The notes under the pieces: model-generated | What the model saw: only the letters and a program-made list of their open reading frames with translations | The model's database searches: none | Told to the model about the DNA's origin: nothing | Position numbers and translations under genes: made by a program | Shown: positions 56,446 to 64,000 of the stretch, one piece after another | Position numbering within the stretch: the first letter of the stretch is position 1 | Layout: every line of letters starts with the position of its first letter | Origin: Paenibacillaceae bacterium GAS479 | GTDB taxonomy: Bacteria > Bacillota > Bacilli > Paenibacillales > Paenibacillaceae | Assembly: GCA_900105225.1 (NCBI GenBank) | Contig: LT629764.1 | Span: 3,554,501-3,618,500 of the forward strand | Direction: 5' to 3' | Length of the DNA: 64,000 nt

Positions 56446-56521
56446 TCCCTGATAGCTCAGTTGGTAGAGCACTCGACTGTTAATCGAGTTGTCACAGGTT
56501 CGAGTCCTGTTCGGGGAGCCA
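56446..56521 (+). tRNA. tRNA-Asn (GTT)
   Basis: 76 nt with encoded CCA. Acceptor TCCCTGA/TCGGGGA pairs (one G-T), D-arm AGCTCAGTTGGTAGAGC, anticodon loop CTGTTAA, T-loop GGTTCGAGTCC. Confidence 0.96.
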
Positions 56522-56525
56522 GTTT

Positions 56526-56616
56526 GGAGAGATACCCAAGTGGCTCAAGGGGACCCTCTGCTAAGGGGTTAGACTGCGTAAGTGGTGCGAGGGTTCGAAT
56601 CCCTCTCTCTCCGCCA
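56526..56616 (+). tRNA. tRNA-Ser (GCT)
   Basis: 91 nt with encoded CCA and a long variable arm. Acceptor GGAGAGA/TCTCTCC, anticodon loop CTGCTAA, T-loop GGTTCGAATCC. Confidence 0.95.
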
Positions 56617-56641
56617 TCTTCTTTTAAGTTTGACGAAGAAG

Positions 56642-56661
56642 AGACCGTAACGGTCTTTTTT
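56642..56661 (+). terminator. Terminator between the two tRNA units
   Basis: AGACCG-TAA-CGGTCTTTTTT, ending the tRNA-Asn-Ser unit. Confidence 0.75.
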
Positions 56662-56710
56662 CTTTGTCCGGTTGTTTTATTGATTGTTGGAAGCCCTAAA
56701 AAATTAATGC

Positions 56711-56739
56711 TTGCAATGATTATTGTGCTGTGTTAAGAT
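56711..56739 (+). promoter_or_regulatory. Promoter of the tRNA-Glu-Lys-Leu unit
   Basis: TTGCAA, 17-nt spacer, TAAGAT, about 45 nt before tRNA-Glu. Confidence 0.55.
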
Positions 56740-56783
56740 CATTCATGTTGATTTAAGAACTGTTCTTTTGGACAAGCAATTAT

Positions 56784-56858
56784 GGCCCGTTGGTCAAGGG
56801 GTTAAGACACCTCCCTTTCACGGAGGTAACAGGGGTTCGAATCCCCTACGGGTCACCA
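56784..56858 (+). tRNA. tRNA-Glu (TTC)
   Basis: 75 nt with encoded CCA. Acceptor GGCCCGT/ACGGGTC, anticodon loop CTTTCAC, T-loop GGTTCGAATCC. Confidence 0.96.
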
Positions 56859-56868
56859 TTTTCCTTAA

Positions 56869-56944
56869 GAGCCATTAGCTCAGTTGGTAGAGCACCTGAC
56901 TTTTAATCAGGGTGTCGAAGGTTCGAGTCCTTCATGGCTCACCA
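56869..56944 (+). tRNA. tRNA-Lys (TTT)
   Basis: 76 nt with encoded CCA. Acceptor GAGCCAT/ATGGCTC, anticodon loop CTTTTAA, T-loop GGTTCGAGTCC. Confidence 0.96.
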
Positions 56945-56964
56945 GTTTTTAACTTTACAAATGT

Positions 56965-57050
56965 GCGGTAGTGGTGGAATGGCAGACACGCTATCTTGAG
57001 GGGGTAGTGGGCGTACGCCCGTGGAGGTTCGAGTCCTCTCTACCGCACCA
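56965..57050 (+). tRNA. tRNA-Leu (GAG)
   Basis: 86 nt with encoded CCA and a long variable arm. Acceptor GCGGTAG/CTACCGC, anticodon loop TTGAGGG, T-loop GGTTCGAGTCC. Confidence 0.95.
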
Positions 57051-57066
57051 TAATTTTAACTGATAT

Positions 57067-57091
57067 ATCCCGCTGAGGCGGGATTTTTTTT
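57067..57091 (+). terminator. Terminator of the second tRNA unit
   Basis: ATCCCGC-TGAG-GCGGGAT followed by TTTTTTT; overlaps the approach to the converging WYL regulator gene. Confidence 0.88.
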
Positions 57092-57113
57092 GTTTCGGCG
57101 AACAATTACAGCC

Positions 57114-58049
57114 TTATTTGGGCTCATATAAATGAAGCATAGATCGAATTTGTTGATATACTTCTTGACGAACATGTTCTGGAGCAAGGCATTCACAGTC
57201 AGTTCCTAAGCCTAAAAGAAATTTATAACCGTAAGAATCAGGCATAAAAGGGATTTCTACAATTAAATATTCATCTTGTGTCTCTAAAAGCTTAAAATCG
57301 GCGAACCGATCCGCAATCGCTGATTTTATGGAGCGATGAATCCGCAGCAGAACAGGAATTAACTTTGTTTCCGAAAATGAGTTTTCAAGGAAATGATGAG
57401 GTACTTCTCGGAATTCAAACGTTTCATCCAATAAGCTTGCGGATAGAATTCGGCTTAATTTAAAAAAGCGGAATCCCTCTTTTTCACGACAAAAAGCAAA
57501 CAAGTACCAACTGTTTTCCTTGAAAATTAATCGATGCGGTTCAAGAATGCGCTCAGAAAACTGCCCCAATCTATTTTCGTAGCTTATCGTTATCAATCGC
57601 TGCTGCTCTAAAGCCGCATTTACAGCAATATGCGCAGACGTTAACGGATACCCTGAACTTATCCACGGCGCATAATCAACGACAATTTGCTGCAGCTTGC
57701 GTTCGATGCTATCGGAATGCACAGCGGGGATAAGTGACTTTAATTTTTCGACTGTATGTTGGATGGACAGCGGCGTGTTTACTACGGTTAAACTTTGCAA
57801 GGCAATCAGCAGCGAAGCTAGTTCTGAACTGCTGAAAAAACGGTTATCTAATTTATAGTTTTCCATGATATGAATGCCGCCATTTCGCCCTGTTTCAGCG
57901 GTGATGGGAATGCCTGCTTGCGCGAGGGAATCTAGATCCCGATAAATGGTTCGTACAGATACTTCAAAGCGTTTAGCTAACTCTGGGGCGCTTACCCGTC
58001 CTTCCCCTAATAAAACCATGACAATTGCAAATAAGCGCTCTGTTTTCAT
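57114..58049 (-). CDS. HTH-11/WYL-domain transcriptional regulator (YafY type)
   Basis: 311 residues; AGGAGGAAG before the ATG. N-terminal DeoR-like winged helix (L-A-K-R-F-E-V-S-V-R-T-I-Y-R-D-L-D-S-L, about 20-45) followed by G-I-P-I-T-A-E-T-G-R-N-G-G-I. The WYL domain (about 135-215) reads I-T-I-S-Y-E-N-R ... E-P-H-R-L-I-F-K-E-N-S-W-Y-L-F-A-F-C-R, with a W-Y-L core. A WCX-type end follows. Divergent from a VOC gene, with a palindrome between them, so it probably represses that gene and itself. The ligand is unknown. Confidence 0.9.
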   Translation of the reverse strand: MKTERLFAIVMVLLGEGRVSAPELAKRFEVSVRTIYRDLDSLAQAGIPITAETGRNGGIHIMENYKLDNRFFSSSELASLLIALQSLTVVNTPLSIQHTVEKLKSLIPAVHSDSIERKLQQIVVDYAPWISSGYPLTSAHIAVNAALEQQRLITISYENRLGQFSERILEPHRLIFKENSWYLFAFCREKEGFRFFKLSRILSASLLDETFEFREVPHHFLENSFSETKLIPVLLRIHRSIKSAIADRFADFKLLETQDEYLIVEIPFMPDSYGYKFLLGLGTDCECLAPEHVRQEVYQQIRSMLHLYEPK

Positions 58050-58082
58050 CTTCCTCCTCCTTTTTTAAGAAATTATAAACAC

Positions 58083-58098
58083 TGACAATCAGTTGTCA
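58083..58098. promoter_or_regulatory. Operator palindrome between the WYL regulator and VOC gene
   Basis: TGACAA - TCAG - TTGTCA, perfect 6-bp arms. It lies just upstream of an extended -10 element TGGTATAGT (58108-58116) that would drive the VOC gene. Confidence 0.6.
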
Positions 58099-58170
58099 AG
58101 GTTTGCTTGGTATAGTAGCAGTGTTGGAAGGCAAAATACTGTGAAAGAGGTACTGAAAGGAGCAGCTACA

Positions 58171-58617
58171 ATGAAGAGAAATCAAAACTGGTTTGAGAAT
58201 GTAGAGAATCGTAGCCATCCATGGCCGGGACTTAATTGGCTTACTACTGGAATCATTGTTTCTGATGTTGAAAAAGCCGTTGATTTTTATACGAATGCAA
58301 TGAATATGATCCCCATTTCTGAGGTAGAAGATGACGATGGCAGCCTGTTTTTTGCAAGAATGAGATATAGGGGGATCAACCTTACCGTTAATAAGGAGCG
58401 CTGGGACTCAGACATTCTTGGTCCGTCATCTACTGGACAGACTCCGCCGTTTATTTTTTATCTGTATGTTGATGACGTTAAAGTTCTGGTTGAAAAAATG
58501 ACGCGTGCAGGTGCTGAACTTCTAATGGAGCCAGAGGAGACATTTTGGCAAGATTTAAGAGCCCGGTTGAGAGATCCCTTCGGTTATGTTTGGGACATCG
58601 CTCAAAAGGTGCAGTGA
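58171..58617 (+). CDS. VOC-family (glyoxalase/PhnB-like) protein
   Basis: 148 residues; the ATG at 58171 follows GAAAGGAG by 9 nt, and upstream in-frame codons lie in the promoter. Vicinal-oxygen-chelate pattern: T-T-G-I-I-V-S-D-V-E-K-A-V-D-F-Y-T-N-A-M-N-M, F-F-A-R-M-R-Y-R-G-I-N-L, F-Y-L-Y-V-D-D-V-K-V-L-V-E-K-M and the closing R-L-R-D-P-F-G-Y-V-W-D-I-A. Such PhnB-like proteins include antibiotic-binding and glyoxalase-type enzymes; no specific reaction can be given. Probably regulated by the divergent WYL protein. Confidence 0.85.
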   Translation: MKRNQNWFENVENRSHPWPGLNWLTTGIIVSDVEKAVDFYTNAMNMIPISEVEDDDGSLFFARMRYRGINLTVNKERWDSDILGPSSTGQTPPFIFYLYVDDVKVLVEKMTRAGAELLMEPEETFWQDLRARLRDPFGYVWDIAQKVQ

Positions 58618-58691
58618 TCCATGTTCAAATGATCATGAATTATAGTCGAAGGCCGCTTTGTGTGGCAACGGTTGCCTTCGCGCCTGAATTC

Positions 58692-58719
58692 AAACCAGCC
58701 CGTCACGGGCTGGTTTTTC
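58692..58719 (+). terminator. Intrinsic terminator after the VOC gene
   Basis: AAACCAGCCCG-TCA-CGGGCTGGTTTTT. Confidence 0.88.
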
Positions 58720-58850
58720 GTTGCTTCCGAACTGATAGAAAGGTAGTGTCAGATAATGAACATTGATATCTATCATTTTTCGTTGAATCGGCAAGTAGTT
58801 CCCACCCATGTTGAATCTTACAATTAGGTTCGGGGGGAGGAACAAACAAC

Positions 58851-59807
58851 ATGGTACAGCTTGAATCTAACCTTACAGCGAATCGTGAACCGAAAAGAAA
58901 ACCGGCATGGATCCGATTTTTCGGTCAATGGGATCTTCAACTGATGGTGCTTCCGGCATTAGCGCTCATAGTAGTGTTCAGCTACATTCCGATGTACGGC
59001 GTTTTGACTGCTTTTCAGGACTACAGCATTTTCAAAGGAATGTCAGGCAGTCCATGGGTGGGCACCAAACATTTTCAACGTTTTTTTGCGAATCCGGATT
59101 TCTGGCTCGTCATGCGCAACACCCTCATCATCAGCGGCCTAAAGCTGCTCGTCGGCTTCCCGGCTCCGATCATGCTGGCGCTTATGCTGAACGAGGTTCG
59201 CAGCCGTTATTTCAAACGGATCGTTCAAACGGTCAGCTACTTGCCGCATTTTCTTTCCTGGGTCATCGTGGCCGGAATGGCCACCGCAATTTTGGCGACG
59301 GAGAACGGCAGTCTTAATATGCTTTTGCAAGCGCTTCAATTTATCGACGAACCGCTGAGCTGGCTCAGCCTGCCGGAATATTTCTGGACGATTCTCATTA
59401 CGACTGGCGTGTGGAAAGAGATCGGCTTTGGCTCCATTGTCTATCTTGCCGCGATAGCGGGCGTAGATCCTAGCCTGTATGAGGCGGCCTCGATGGATGG
59501 GGCCAGCCGCTTCAAGCAGATTTTTCTCGTGACGCTGCCGTCGATCATGCCCGTTGTAGTCATCTTTTTCATCCTGGCCATTGGCAATCTGCTCAGTGCG
59601 GGCTTCGAGGACATTCTCTTGCTCGGCAAAGACCCTATCCTGCGGGATGTATCAGACGTGCTCGACACCTATGTGTATAGAATGGGCATTCAATCCCAGC
59701 GTTTCTCCTATGCAACGGCGGTTGGACTGTTTAAGGCGGTCATCAGTATCGCGCTGTTAACGCTGGCTAACGCACTAGCAAGGCGCAGTGGGAACAGCTT
59801 GTGGTAG
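58851..59807 (+). CDS. Carbohydrate ABC transporter permease, LplB type
   Basis: 318 residues; GGGGGAGGAAC before the ATG. Six transmembrane helices. The N-terminal pattern L-A-L-I-V-V-F-S-Y-I-P-M-Y-G-V-L-T-A-F-Q-D-Y matches LplB/YteP permeases, and the EAA loop is Y-E-A-A-S-M-D-G-A-S-R-F-K-Q-I-F. CUT1-class uptake of oligosaccharides or glycoside fragments. The operon contains a second permease and a binding lipoprotein but no ATPase; relatives use a shared MsmX-type ATPase. A two-component system downstream probably senses the same substrate. Confidence 0.92.
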   Translation: MVQLESNLTANREPKRKPAWIRFFGQWDLQLMVLPALALIVVFSYIPMYGVLTAFQDYSIFKGMSGSPWVGTKHFQRFFANPDFWLVMRNTLIISGLKLLVGFPAPIMLALMLNEVRSRYFKRIVQTVSYLPHFLSWVIVAGMATAILATENGSLNMLLQALQFIDEPLSWLSLPEYFWTILITTGVWKEIGFGSIVYLAAIAGVDPSLYEAASMDGASRFKQIFLVTLPSIMPVVVIFFILAIGNLLSAGFEDILLLGKDPILRDVSDVLDTYVYRMGIQSQRFSYATAVGLFKAVISIALLTLANALARRSGNSLW

Positions 59808-59888
59808 GGACTAGCAGCCATTGGAAGGTTGACCTTCAGCGCAGCGGAGGGTACTTTTTTACCGGCCTTTTAAAGGAGGAACAACAGC

Positions 59889-60788
59889 TTGAAAATTAGA
59901 CAAAGCCCTGGAGACCGGCTTATGACCATCTTTATTTACGCTTTTCTCGCCGTACTCGGCTTCAGTGCGTTTTACCCGTTCTGGAACGCCGGTGTCGTGT
60001 CGCTGAACAAGGGGGCGGATACGGCGCTTGGCGGCATCACCTTCTGGCCTCGGGAATTTACGTGGGAAAATTACGAGATCGTATTCCAGGACTCCCGCAT
60101 TATGAAAGCGTTTGGCGTATCCGTACTGCGGACGATTGTCGGTACCGTTACCTCGATTCTCGCAACAGCGATTTTTGCCTACGGCATGACGAGAGCGGAG
60201 CTGGTCGGACGCAAATTTTACATGGTGATGTGTATCTTTACGATGTATTTCAGCGGCGGACTGATTCCGACCTTCCTATTGATCCGTGAGCTTGGTATGT
60301 TCGACTCCTTCTGGGTATTTATCATTCCGTCGCTAATCAGCGTTTGGAACATGATCGTTTTCCGGACTTTTTTTCTGGGGCTGCCAGCGGGGCTGGACGA
60401 ATCGGCCAAAATCGACGGCTGCGGTTATTGGGGCACGTTTTTACGAATTGTGCTTCCACTGTCCGGTCCGGTCATCGCCACGCTCTCGCTGTTCACGGCG
60501 GTCAGTCACTGGAACGACTGGTTTTTGCCCAGCATTTACATTAATGACGAGAACCTGATTCCGATTCAGACGAAGCTGCAGCAGATTCTCAGCTCCAACA
60601 TTATGACGGAGCAGATGCAGCAGCTGGATTCTGCGGCCCAAGCTCGACTCAATGCGATGAAAACGATTACCGGCAAGTCGCTGTCGATGGCAACGATGAT
60701 GGTTGCAACGTTACCGATTATTATGGTTTATCCGTTTGTGCAGCGATATTTTGTTAAGGGCGTGCTGGTCGGGTCTGTAAAAGGCTGA
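59889..60788 (+). CDS. Carbohydrate ABC transporter permease, LplC/YtcP type
   Basis: 299 residues; TTG start 9 nt after AAAGGAGG. Six transmembrane helices; the N terminus F-S-A-F-Y-P-F-W-N-A-G-V-V-S-L-N-K-G and the EAA loop L-D-E-S-A-K-I-D-G-C-G-Y-W-G-T-F are diagnostic of the second permease in LplBC/YtcP systems. The long extracellular loop before the last helix (Q-T-K-L-Q-Q-I-L) is normal for the family. Partner of the preceding permease. Confidence 0.92.
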   Translation: MKIRQSPGDRLMTIFIYAFLAVLGFSAFYPFWNAGVVSLNKGADTALGGITFWPREFTWENYEIVFQDSRIMKAFGVSVLRTIVGTVTSILATAIFAYGMTRAELVGRKFYMVMCIFTMYFSGGLIPTFLLIRELGMFDSFWVFIIPSLISVWNMIVFRTFFLGLPAGLDESAKIDGCGYWGTFLRIVLPLSGPVIATLSLFTAVSHWNDWFLPSIYINDENLIPIQTKLQQILSSNIMTEQMQQLDSAAQARLNAMKTITGKSLSMATMMVATLPIIMVYPFVQRYFVKGVLVGSVKG

Positions 60789-61072
60789 TTCGCGAGTAAC
60801 GCAACAATCGGCTTCAACGCTGCCGGAGCAGGATGGAAGAACTTCGGCGGAATTAAAATAAATGGCTAAAAGACGGTGCAAAAAGAAGCGAAGCCAAGGA
60901 TCAGGCTCGGAGAAGCGTCAGCGTTCGCCTTAACGTCGGATTTCTCCCTTTTTGGGCGGATAAATTCAAAGAAATTTGAGGTTAACAGCGATCGGAGATC
61001 GAAGAGCCGATCTTGGGCGTAGCGGGTACTTTTCATCGGTCTTTTAGAGCTAAAGAAAAGGGGATGAACGAG
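60789..61072. other. Intergenic stretch before the binding-protein gene
   Basis: 284 nt with no gene or clear terminator; a weak GGAGAA ... TTCTCC pairing ending in CCCTTTTT lies near 60916-60955. It may uncouple expression of the lipoprotein from the permeases. Confidence 0.35.
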
Positions 61073-62755
61073 TTGAGCATGAGGAAAAAAACTGCGTTTA
61101 AAAGCATGGCTCTAGCAATGGCGGTGGCGATGGTGCTTGCAGGCTGTTCTGGAAACAACGTTTCTACGAACAATACAGCTTCCAATATGGGCGGCGCTTC
61201 TCCGGCACCAAGTGCATCGCCAGGAACTGACGCAGGCACTGAGGCTTGGCAACTCGGCAGTGAGCCTTTGGAGTACACGATGTACGGCCATTACGATTGG
61301 TATGTCATGCCCAAGTGGGGCGCCGACGAGTCCAGCAAGTGGATTCAGGACAATATGAAAGTAACCGTCAACAACATCCCGAGCAACGAGAACGCCGCGC
61401 AGAAGCTCAATACGATGATCGCCAGCGGGTCACTGCCGGATGTGCTGTGGATGGACAAAAACCAGGACGTCGAAAAGCTTCGCCAGGCCGACATGCTTGT
61501 TCCGTTCGACGATTATCTCGATAAATATCCGAACTTCAAAAAATACGTCGGCGAAGCGACGATCAATATGCTTCGCTCACCGGATGGGAAAATCTATCAG
61601 TTCCCGAACTGGTACTCTTCACAACCTTTCGGCAACGCGGGGTATGTCATTAACAAAAAATACTACGAAGCAGTCGGCTCGCCGAAGCTGGAGACGACGG
61701 ACGATTTTTACAACTTCCTCAAGGCGGTTAAAGAGAAATTCCCGAATGTGACACCGTTCAACCCGGATTTAGCTGTCGACGGTCAAGGTCTAGATATACT
61801 ATATTCCGCTTTCCTGGAGGACGCGCAGCTAAAAGGGCTGGCTAACCGGGTGGCCATTGGAACGGATAAGATGGAGTCTGTCTTCAAGGAGGAAGCGTTC
61901 CGCGAATCGATGCTGTACGCCTCTAAGCTGTTCCGCGAGAAGCTGATGACGCAGGACGCAATGACTCAGGATAAGGAGCTCCTGAAGGAGCGGGTTATGA
62001 CCGGCCAGGTTGCCGCCTATGCTGGAGCGAGTCCGACGGAGAACGGTGCGGCTGCCGACGCGGCGCTGAAGAAGAAGGATCCCAATAACGGTTACTTCAT
62101 GATTTGGCCGATTCATAAGGAGGGGCTGGATAAAAACAAGATTTTCCCGGGCACTTATTCTACGCTTGGCTGGAACGTCAACGTCATTACAAAATCGGCT
62201 AAGGACCCAGAGAAAATCTTCGCGTTCCTCGACTGGATGACCGGTCCGGAAGGACAGTCCGTCATCATGTGGGGGCCGGAAGGCAAGTATTGGGAGGGCA
62301 AGGACGCCGAAAGTTTCCCGATCATCACCGATGCCTTTTCCACCGACGTGGAAGGCCGCAGCAAAACGATGGACGCCACGGTTAACCTCCAATGGGTTGG
62401 CAACGCTGCTTTCACGGACCGAGCGAAAATTACGTTTGAGTCAACGCTGCCGGAAGAAAAGCGAACCTGGGAATCCCGATACCAGAGCATGATTACGTGG
62501 AAAACGCAAAGCAACGGCACGGAGTTTGAGCAGCTAGCGCCTCCATCCGATACGGAGGAGGGCATCATTCAGACGGAGCTTGAGGAACTTTGGGACGAAA
62601 CTCGCGCCAAAGCTCTGTACGCCGGGTCTGATGAAGAGGTGCTGTCCATCCTTGATAAGGCACATGACGATGCGATGAAGCTCGGTTATCAGCAGCTGTT
62701 GGATTATAAAACGAAGAGATGGCAGGAAAATAAAGCGAAAATCGCTGGCAGTTAA
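61073..62755 (+). CDS. Extracellular sugar-binding lipoprotein (LplA/YtcQ type)
   Basis: 560 residues from the TTG at 61073, 9 nt after AAAGGGG; the ATG at 61064 directly abuts that site. Lipobox V-L-A-G-C (about residue 24) followed by a Ser/Asn/Pro-rich linker. The large binding protein contains L-N-T-M-I-A-S-G-S-L-P-D-V-L-W-M-D (about 120) and A-F-L-D-W-M-T-G-P-E-G-Q, typical of the ~550-residue family of Paenibacillus CUT1 systems. It captures an oligosaccharide for the two upstream permeases. Confidence 0.9.
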   Translation: MSMRKKTAFKSMALAMAVAMVLAGCSGNNVSTNNTASNMGGASPAPSASPGTDAGTEAWQLGSEPLEYTMYGHYDWYVMPKWGADESSKWIQDNMKVTVNNIPSNENAAQKLNTMIASGSLPDVLWMDKNQDVEKLRQADMLVPFDDYLDKYPNFKKYVGEATINMLRSPDGKIYQFPNWYSSQPFGNAGYVINKKYYEAVGSPKLETTDDFYNFLKAVKEKFPNVTPFNPDLAVDGQGLDILYSAFLEDAQLKGLANRVAIGTDKMESVFKEEAFRESMLYASKLFREKLMTQDAMTQDKELLKERVMTGQVAAYAGASPTENGAAADAALKKKDPNNGYFMIWPIHKEGLDKNKIFPGTYSTLGWNVNVITKSAKDPEKIFAFLDWMTGPEGQSVIMWGPEGKYWEGKDAESFPIITDAFSTDVEGRSKTMDATVNLQWVGNAAFTDRAKITFESTLPEEKRTWESRYQSMITWKTQSNGTEFEQLAPPSDTEEGIIQTELEELWDETRAKALYAGSDEEVLSILDKAHDDAMKLGYQQLLDYKTKRWQENKAKIAGS

Positions 62756-62797
62756 CGAGTCGTGCCGATAGGGGAATAGAGCTATAATGGAGGCAAT

Positions 62798-62826
62798 CCG
62801 CCGTCCCAGGAGGGGCGGCGGTTTTT
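62798..62826 (+). terminator. Intrinsic terminator of the sugar ABC operon
   Basis: CCGCCGTCCC-AGGA-GGGGCGGCGGTTTTT. Confidence 0.88.
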
Positions 62827-62901
62827 CAACATCGCGAAGCGGAAGCTTAACGGTTGTTACTGCCGTACGGAACGTTTACCGGGGAAGGAGGATTTCATTT
62901 C

Positions 62902-63762
62902 ATGTACCGGGTGCTTATCGTTGACGATGAGGAGCTGGATCTGAAGGGGATGCAGGAGTTCATTCCTTGGAGTAGCCTTGGCTTGGAAGTGGCGGGGGCG
63001 GTCAATAACGGGTATGCCGCATTCGACCTGCTGCAGCAGGAGGCGGTCGACATTCTCGTGACCGATGTACATATGCCGAGAATGACCGGACTTGAGCTCG
63101 CGGAAAGAGCACTGCAGCTGCACGGGGAGTTAAAGGTTATATTCGTCAGCGGTTATCAGGACTTTCATTATGTCAGGCAGGCGCTGCAGCTGCGCGCTTG
63201 GGGTTATGTGCTGAAGCCGATGGACGACGCCGAACTCGTCGCCGCGCTGGAAGGGCTGATTCGCCAGCTCGATGGAGAGAGGGGGGCTCAAGCTCGGGAA
63301 GCGAAGCCCGGCGCAGCGGCTTTCGCCCCGCTTAACGCAACGGCTTCCGCAGCCCTGGATGCAACGGATGTAACGGCTTCCGAAGCGCCGAAGGAAACGC
63401 CGTTGGCCGCTTTCGCGACCGCCGCCGGAAAGGGGAGTCTCAAGCATGCACGGCTCATCTCGGAGCTGCTGGATTATGTTGACTCCCATCTGCATGAGCA
63501 CATAACGCTCAAGCTGACGGCGGATGCATTTTCATTTTCGCCCAATTACTTAGGATCGCTGTTCAAAGAGGAGACGGGCAAAAACTTCAGCGAACATCTG
63601 ATTGAGCAGCGGATGAGACGGGCTGGCGAATTGCTGCTCGGCACGAGGCTCAGGGTGTATGAAATCGCCGATCGCATCGGGTACCGGTATATGCCCTATT
63701 TCAGTCGCCAGTTCAAGGAGACGTTCGGCGTTACCCCGAACGAGTATCGGAGGAGCAAATGA
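62902..63762 (+). CDS. Response regulator with AraC-type output (YesN type)
   Basis: 286 residues; the ATG at 62902 lies 10 nt after AAGGAGG. The receiver (1-120) has V-D-D-E-E near the start, phospho-Asp in D-I-L-V-T-D-V-H-M-P-R-M (about D55) and K in Y-V-L-K-P-M-D. An Ala-rich linker (about 130-185) includes repeated A-T-A-S-A-A-L-D-A-T-D-V-T-A-S. The AraC HTH pair has L-T-A-D-A-F-S-F-S-P-N-Y-L-G-S-L-F-K-E-E-T-G and I-A-D-R-I-G-Y-R-Y-M-P-Y-F-S-R-Q-F-K. Stop overlaps the kinase start (ATGA). It probably activates the upstream transporter operon. Confidence 0.92.
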   Translation: MYRVLIVDDEELDLKGMQEFIPWSSLGLEVAGAVNNGYAAFDLLQQEAVDILVTDVHMPRMTGLELAERALQLHGELKVIFVSGYQDFHYVRQALQLRAWGYVLKPMDDAELVAALEGLIRQLDGERGAQAREAKPGAAAFAPLNATASAALDATDVTASEAPKETPLAAFATAAGKGSLKHARLISELLDYVDSHLHEHITLKLTADAFSFSPNYLGSLFKEETGKNFSEHLIEQRMRRAGELLLGTRLRVYEIADRIGYRYMPYFSRQFKETFGVTPNEYRRSK

Positions 63763-64000
63763 AACCGGAGCGGCCGCGCACCTACATCCCTGTCGGTATC
63801 AAGCTGCTGGCTTCCTACGTCCTGCTGACCCTAGTTCCGCTCGCCGTACTTGGTTATGTAGCCAATGCGATTATGGCGGAATCGGCTCGCTCCCAGACGG
63901 AGAGCAGTATCCGAGGCACGCTTGGGCAGGTGGAAAGCAATATTCATTATCGTGTAAACGACATCAATCGTCTGACTGATATGTTGTATCACGACACGAC
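63759..64000 (+). CDS. Sensor histidine kinase, N-terminal fragment (cut by window edge)
   Basis: The ATG overlaps the response-regulator stop by 4 nt, with GGAGGAG upstream. The first 80 residues show a basic start (K-P-E-R-P-R), a transmembrane helix (I-K-L-L-A-S-Y-V-L-L-T-L-V-P-L-A-V-L-G-Y-V) and the beginning of an extracytoplasmic helix (A-R-S-Q-T-E-S-S-I). This is the usual start of YesM-type kinases paired with YesN-type regulators. Kinase domains lie beyond 64000. Confidence 0.8.
   Translation, partial: MKPERPRTYIPVGIKLLASYVLLTLVPLAVLGYVANAIMAESARSQTESSIRGTLGQVESNIHYRVNDINRLTDMLYHDT

Overview
The window looks like a chromosomal segment of a spore-forming Firmicute of the Paenibacillaceae (Paenibacillus-like). 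The signs are moderate GC, strong AGGAGG-type ribosome sites with many TTG/GTG starts, sporulation genes (yyaC, cmpA), a sigma-B partner switch, S-layer (SLH) anchoring, LplB/YtcP-type sugar transporters paired with an AraC-type response regulator, and abundant short palindromic and tandem repeats. This assignment is inferred from gene content; no rRNA gene is present.

Layout. 1-930: end of a hemolysin III gene and a frameshifted NUDIX gene. 947-10346: a GntR regulator, ornithine aminotransferase, arginase and a giant secreted M28+M14 peptidase with SLH anchors. Several of these promoters share a TGTATACA / ATATTCA operator-like site. Between rocD and rocF lies a 19-copy array of about 51.5 bp, each copy holding a hairpin. 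10776-12976: a polar amino-acid ABC importer, possibly for arginine or ornithine. 13222-16990: an AT-rich island with an orphan CdiI-like immunity gene, a second small frameshifted gene, an IS256-family element, a TnpB element and a truncated ArsR gene.

17153-32309: an XRE regulator with an expandable Ala/Ser/Pro linker, a lipase, stress membrane proteins, a secreted GH-A clan glycosidase with a LamG domain and a cre site, a PP2C phosphatase with a receiver domain, a CorA-like transporter, rsbV-rsbW-sigB, general-stress genes, an FAD oxidoreductase and asparaginase. Three sites match the sigma-B consensus (before rsbV, before a 51-aa membrane protein, before a DUF1328 gene), so this part probably holds a local sigma-B regulon. 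32310-33205 is repeat and transposase debris.

33770-38965: an AraC regulator divergent from galK-galE-galT. 39266-43783: housekeeping and sporulation genes. 43873-47758: a c-di-GMP module in a row (GGDEF synthase, HD-GYP protein with an altered HD signature, PilZ receptor). 48266-50780: an O-antigen-ligase-like membrane protein containing an in-frame minisatellite, followed by more minisatellites. 50822-56412: cupredoxin, thioredoxin-like protein, MBL hydrolase, tex, cmpA and SprT, an order like B. subtilis ydcI-cmpA-ydcK. 56446-57050: five tRNA genes in two transcription units. 57114-58617: a WYL regulator divergent from a VOC protein with a palindromic operator between them. 58851-64000: a carbohydrate ABC importer (two permeases and a lipoprotein) with its response regulator and the start of the partner sensor kinase, cut by the window edge.
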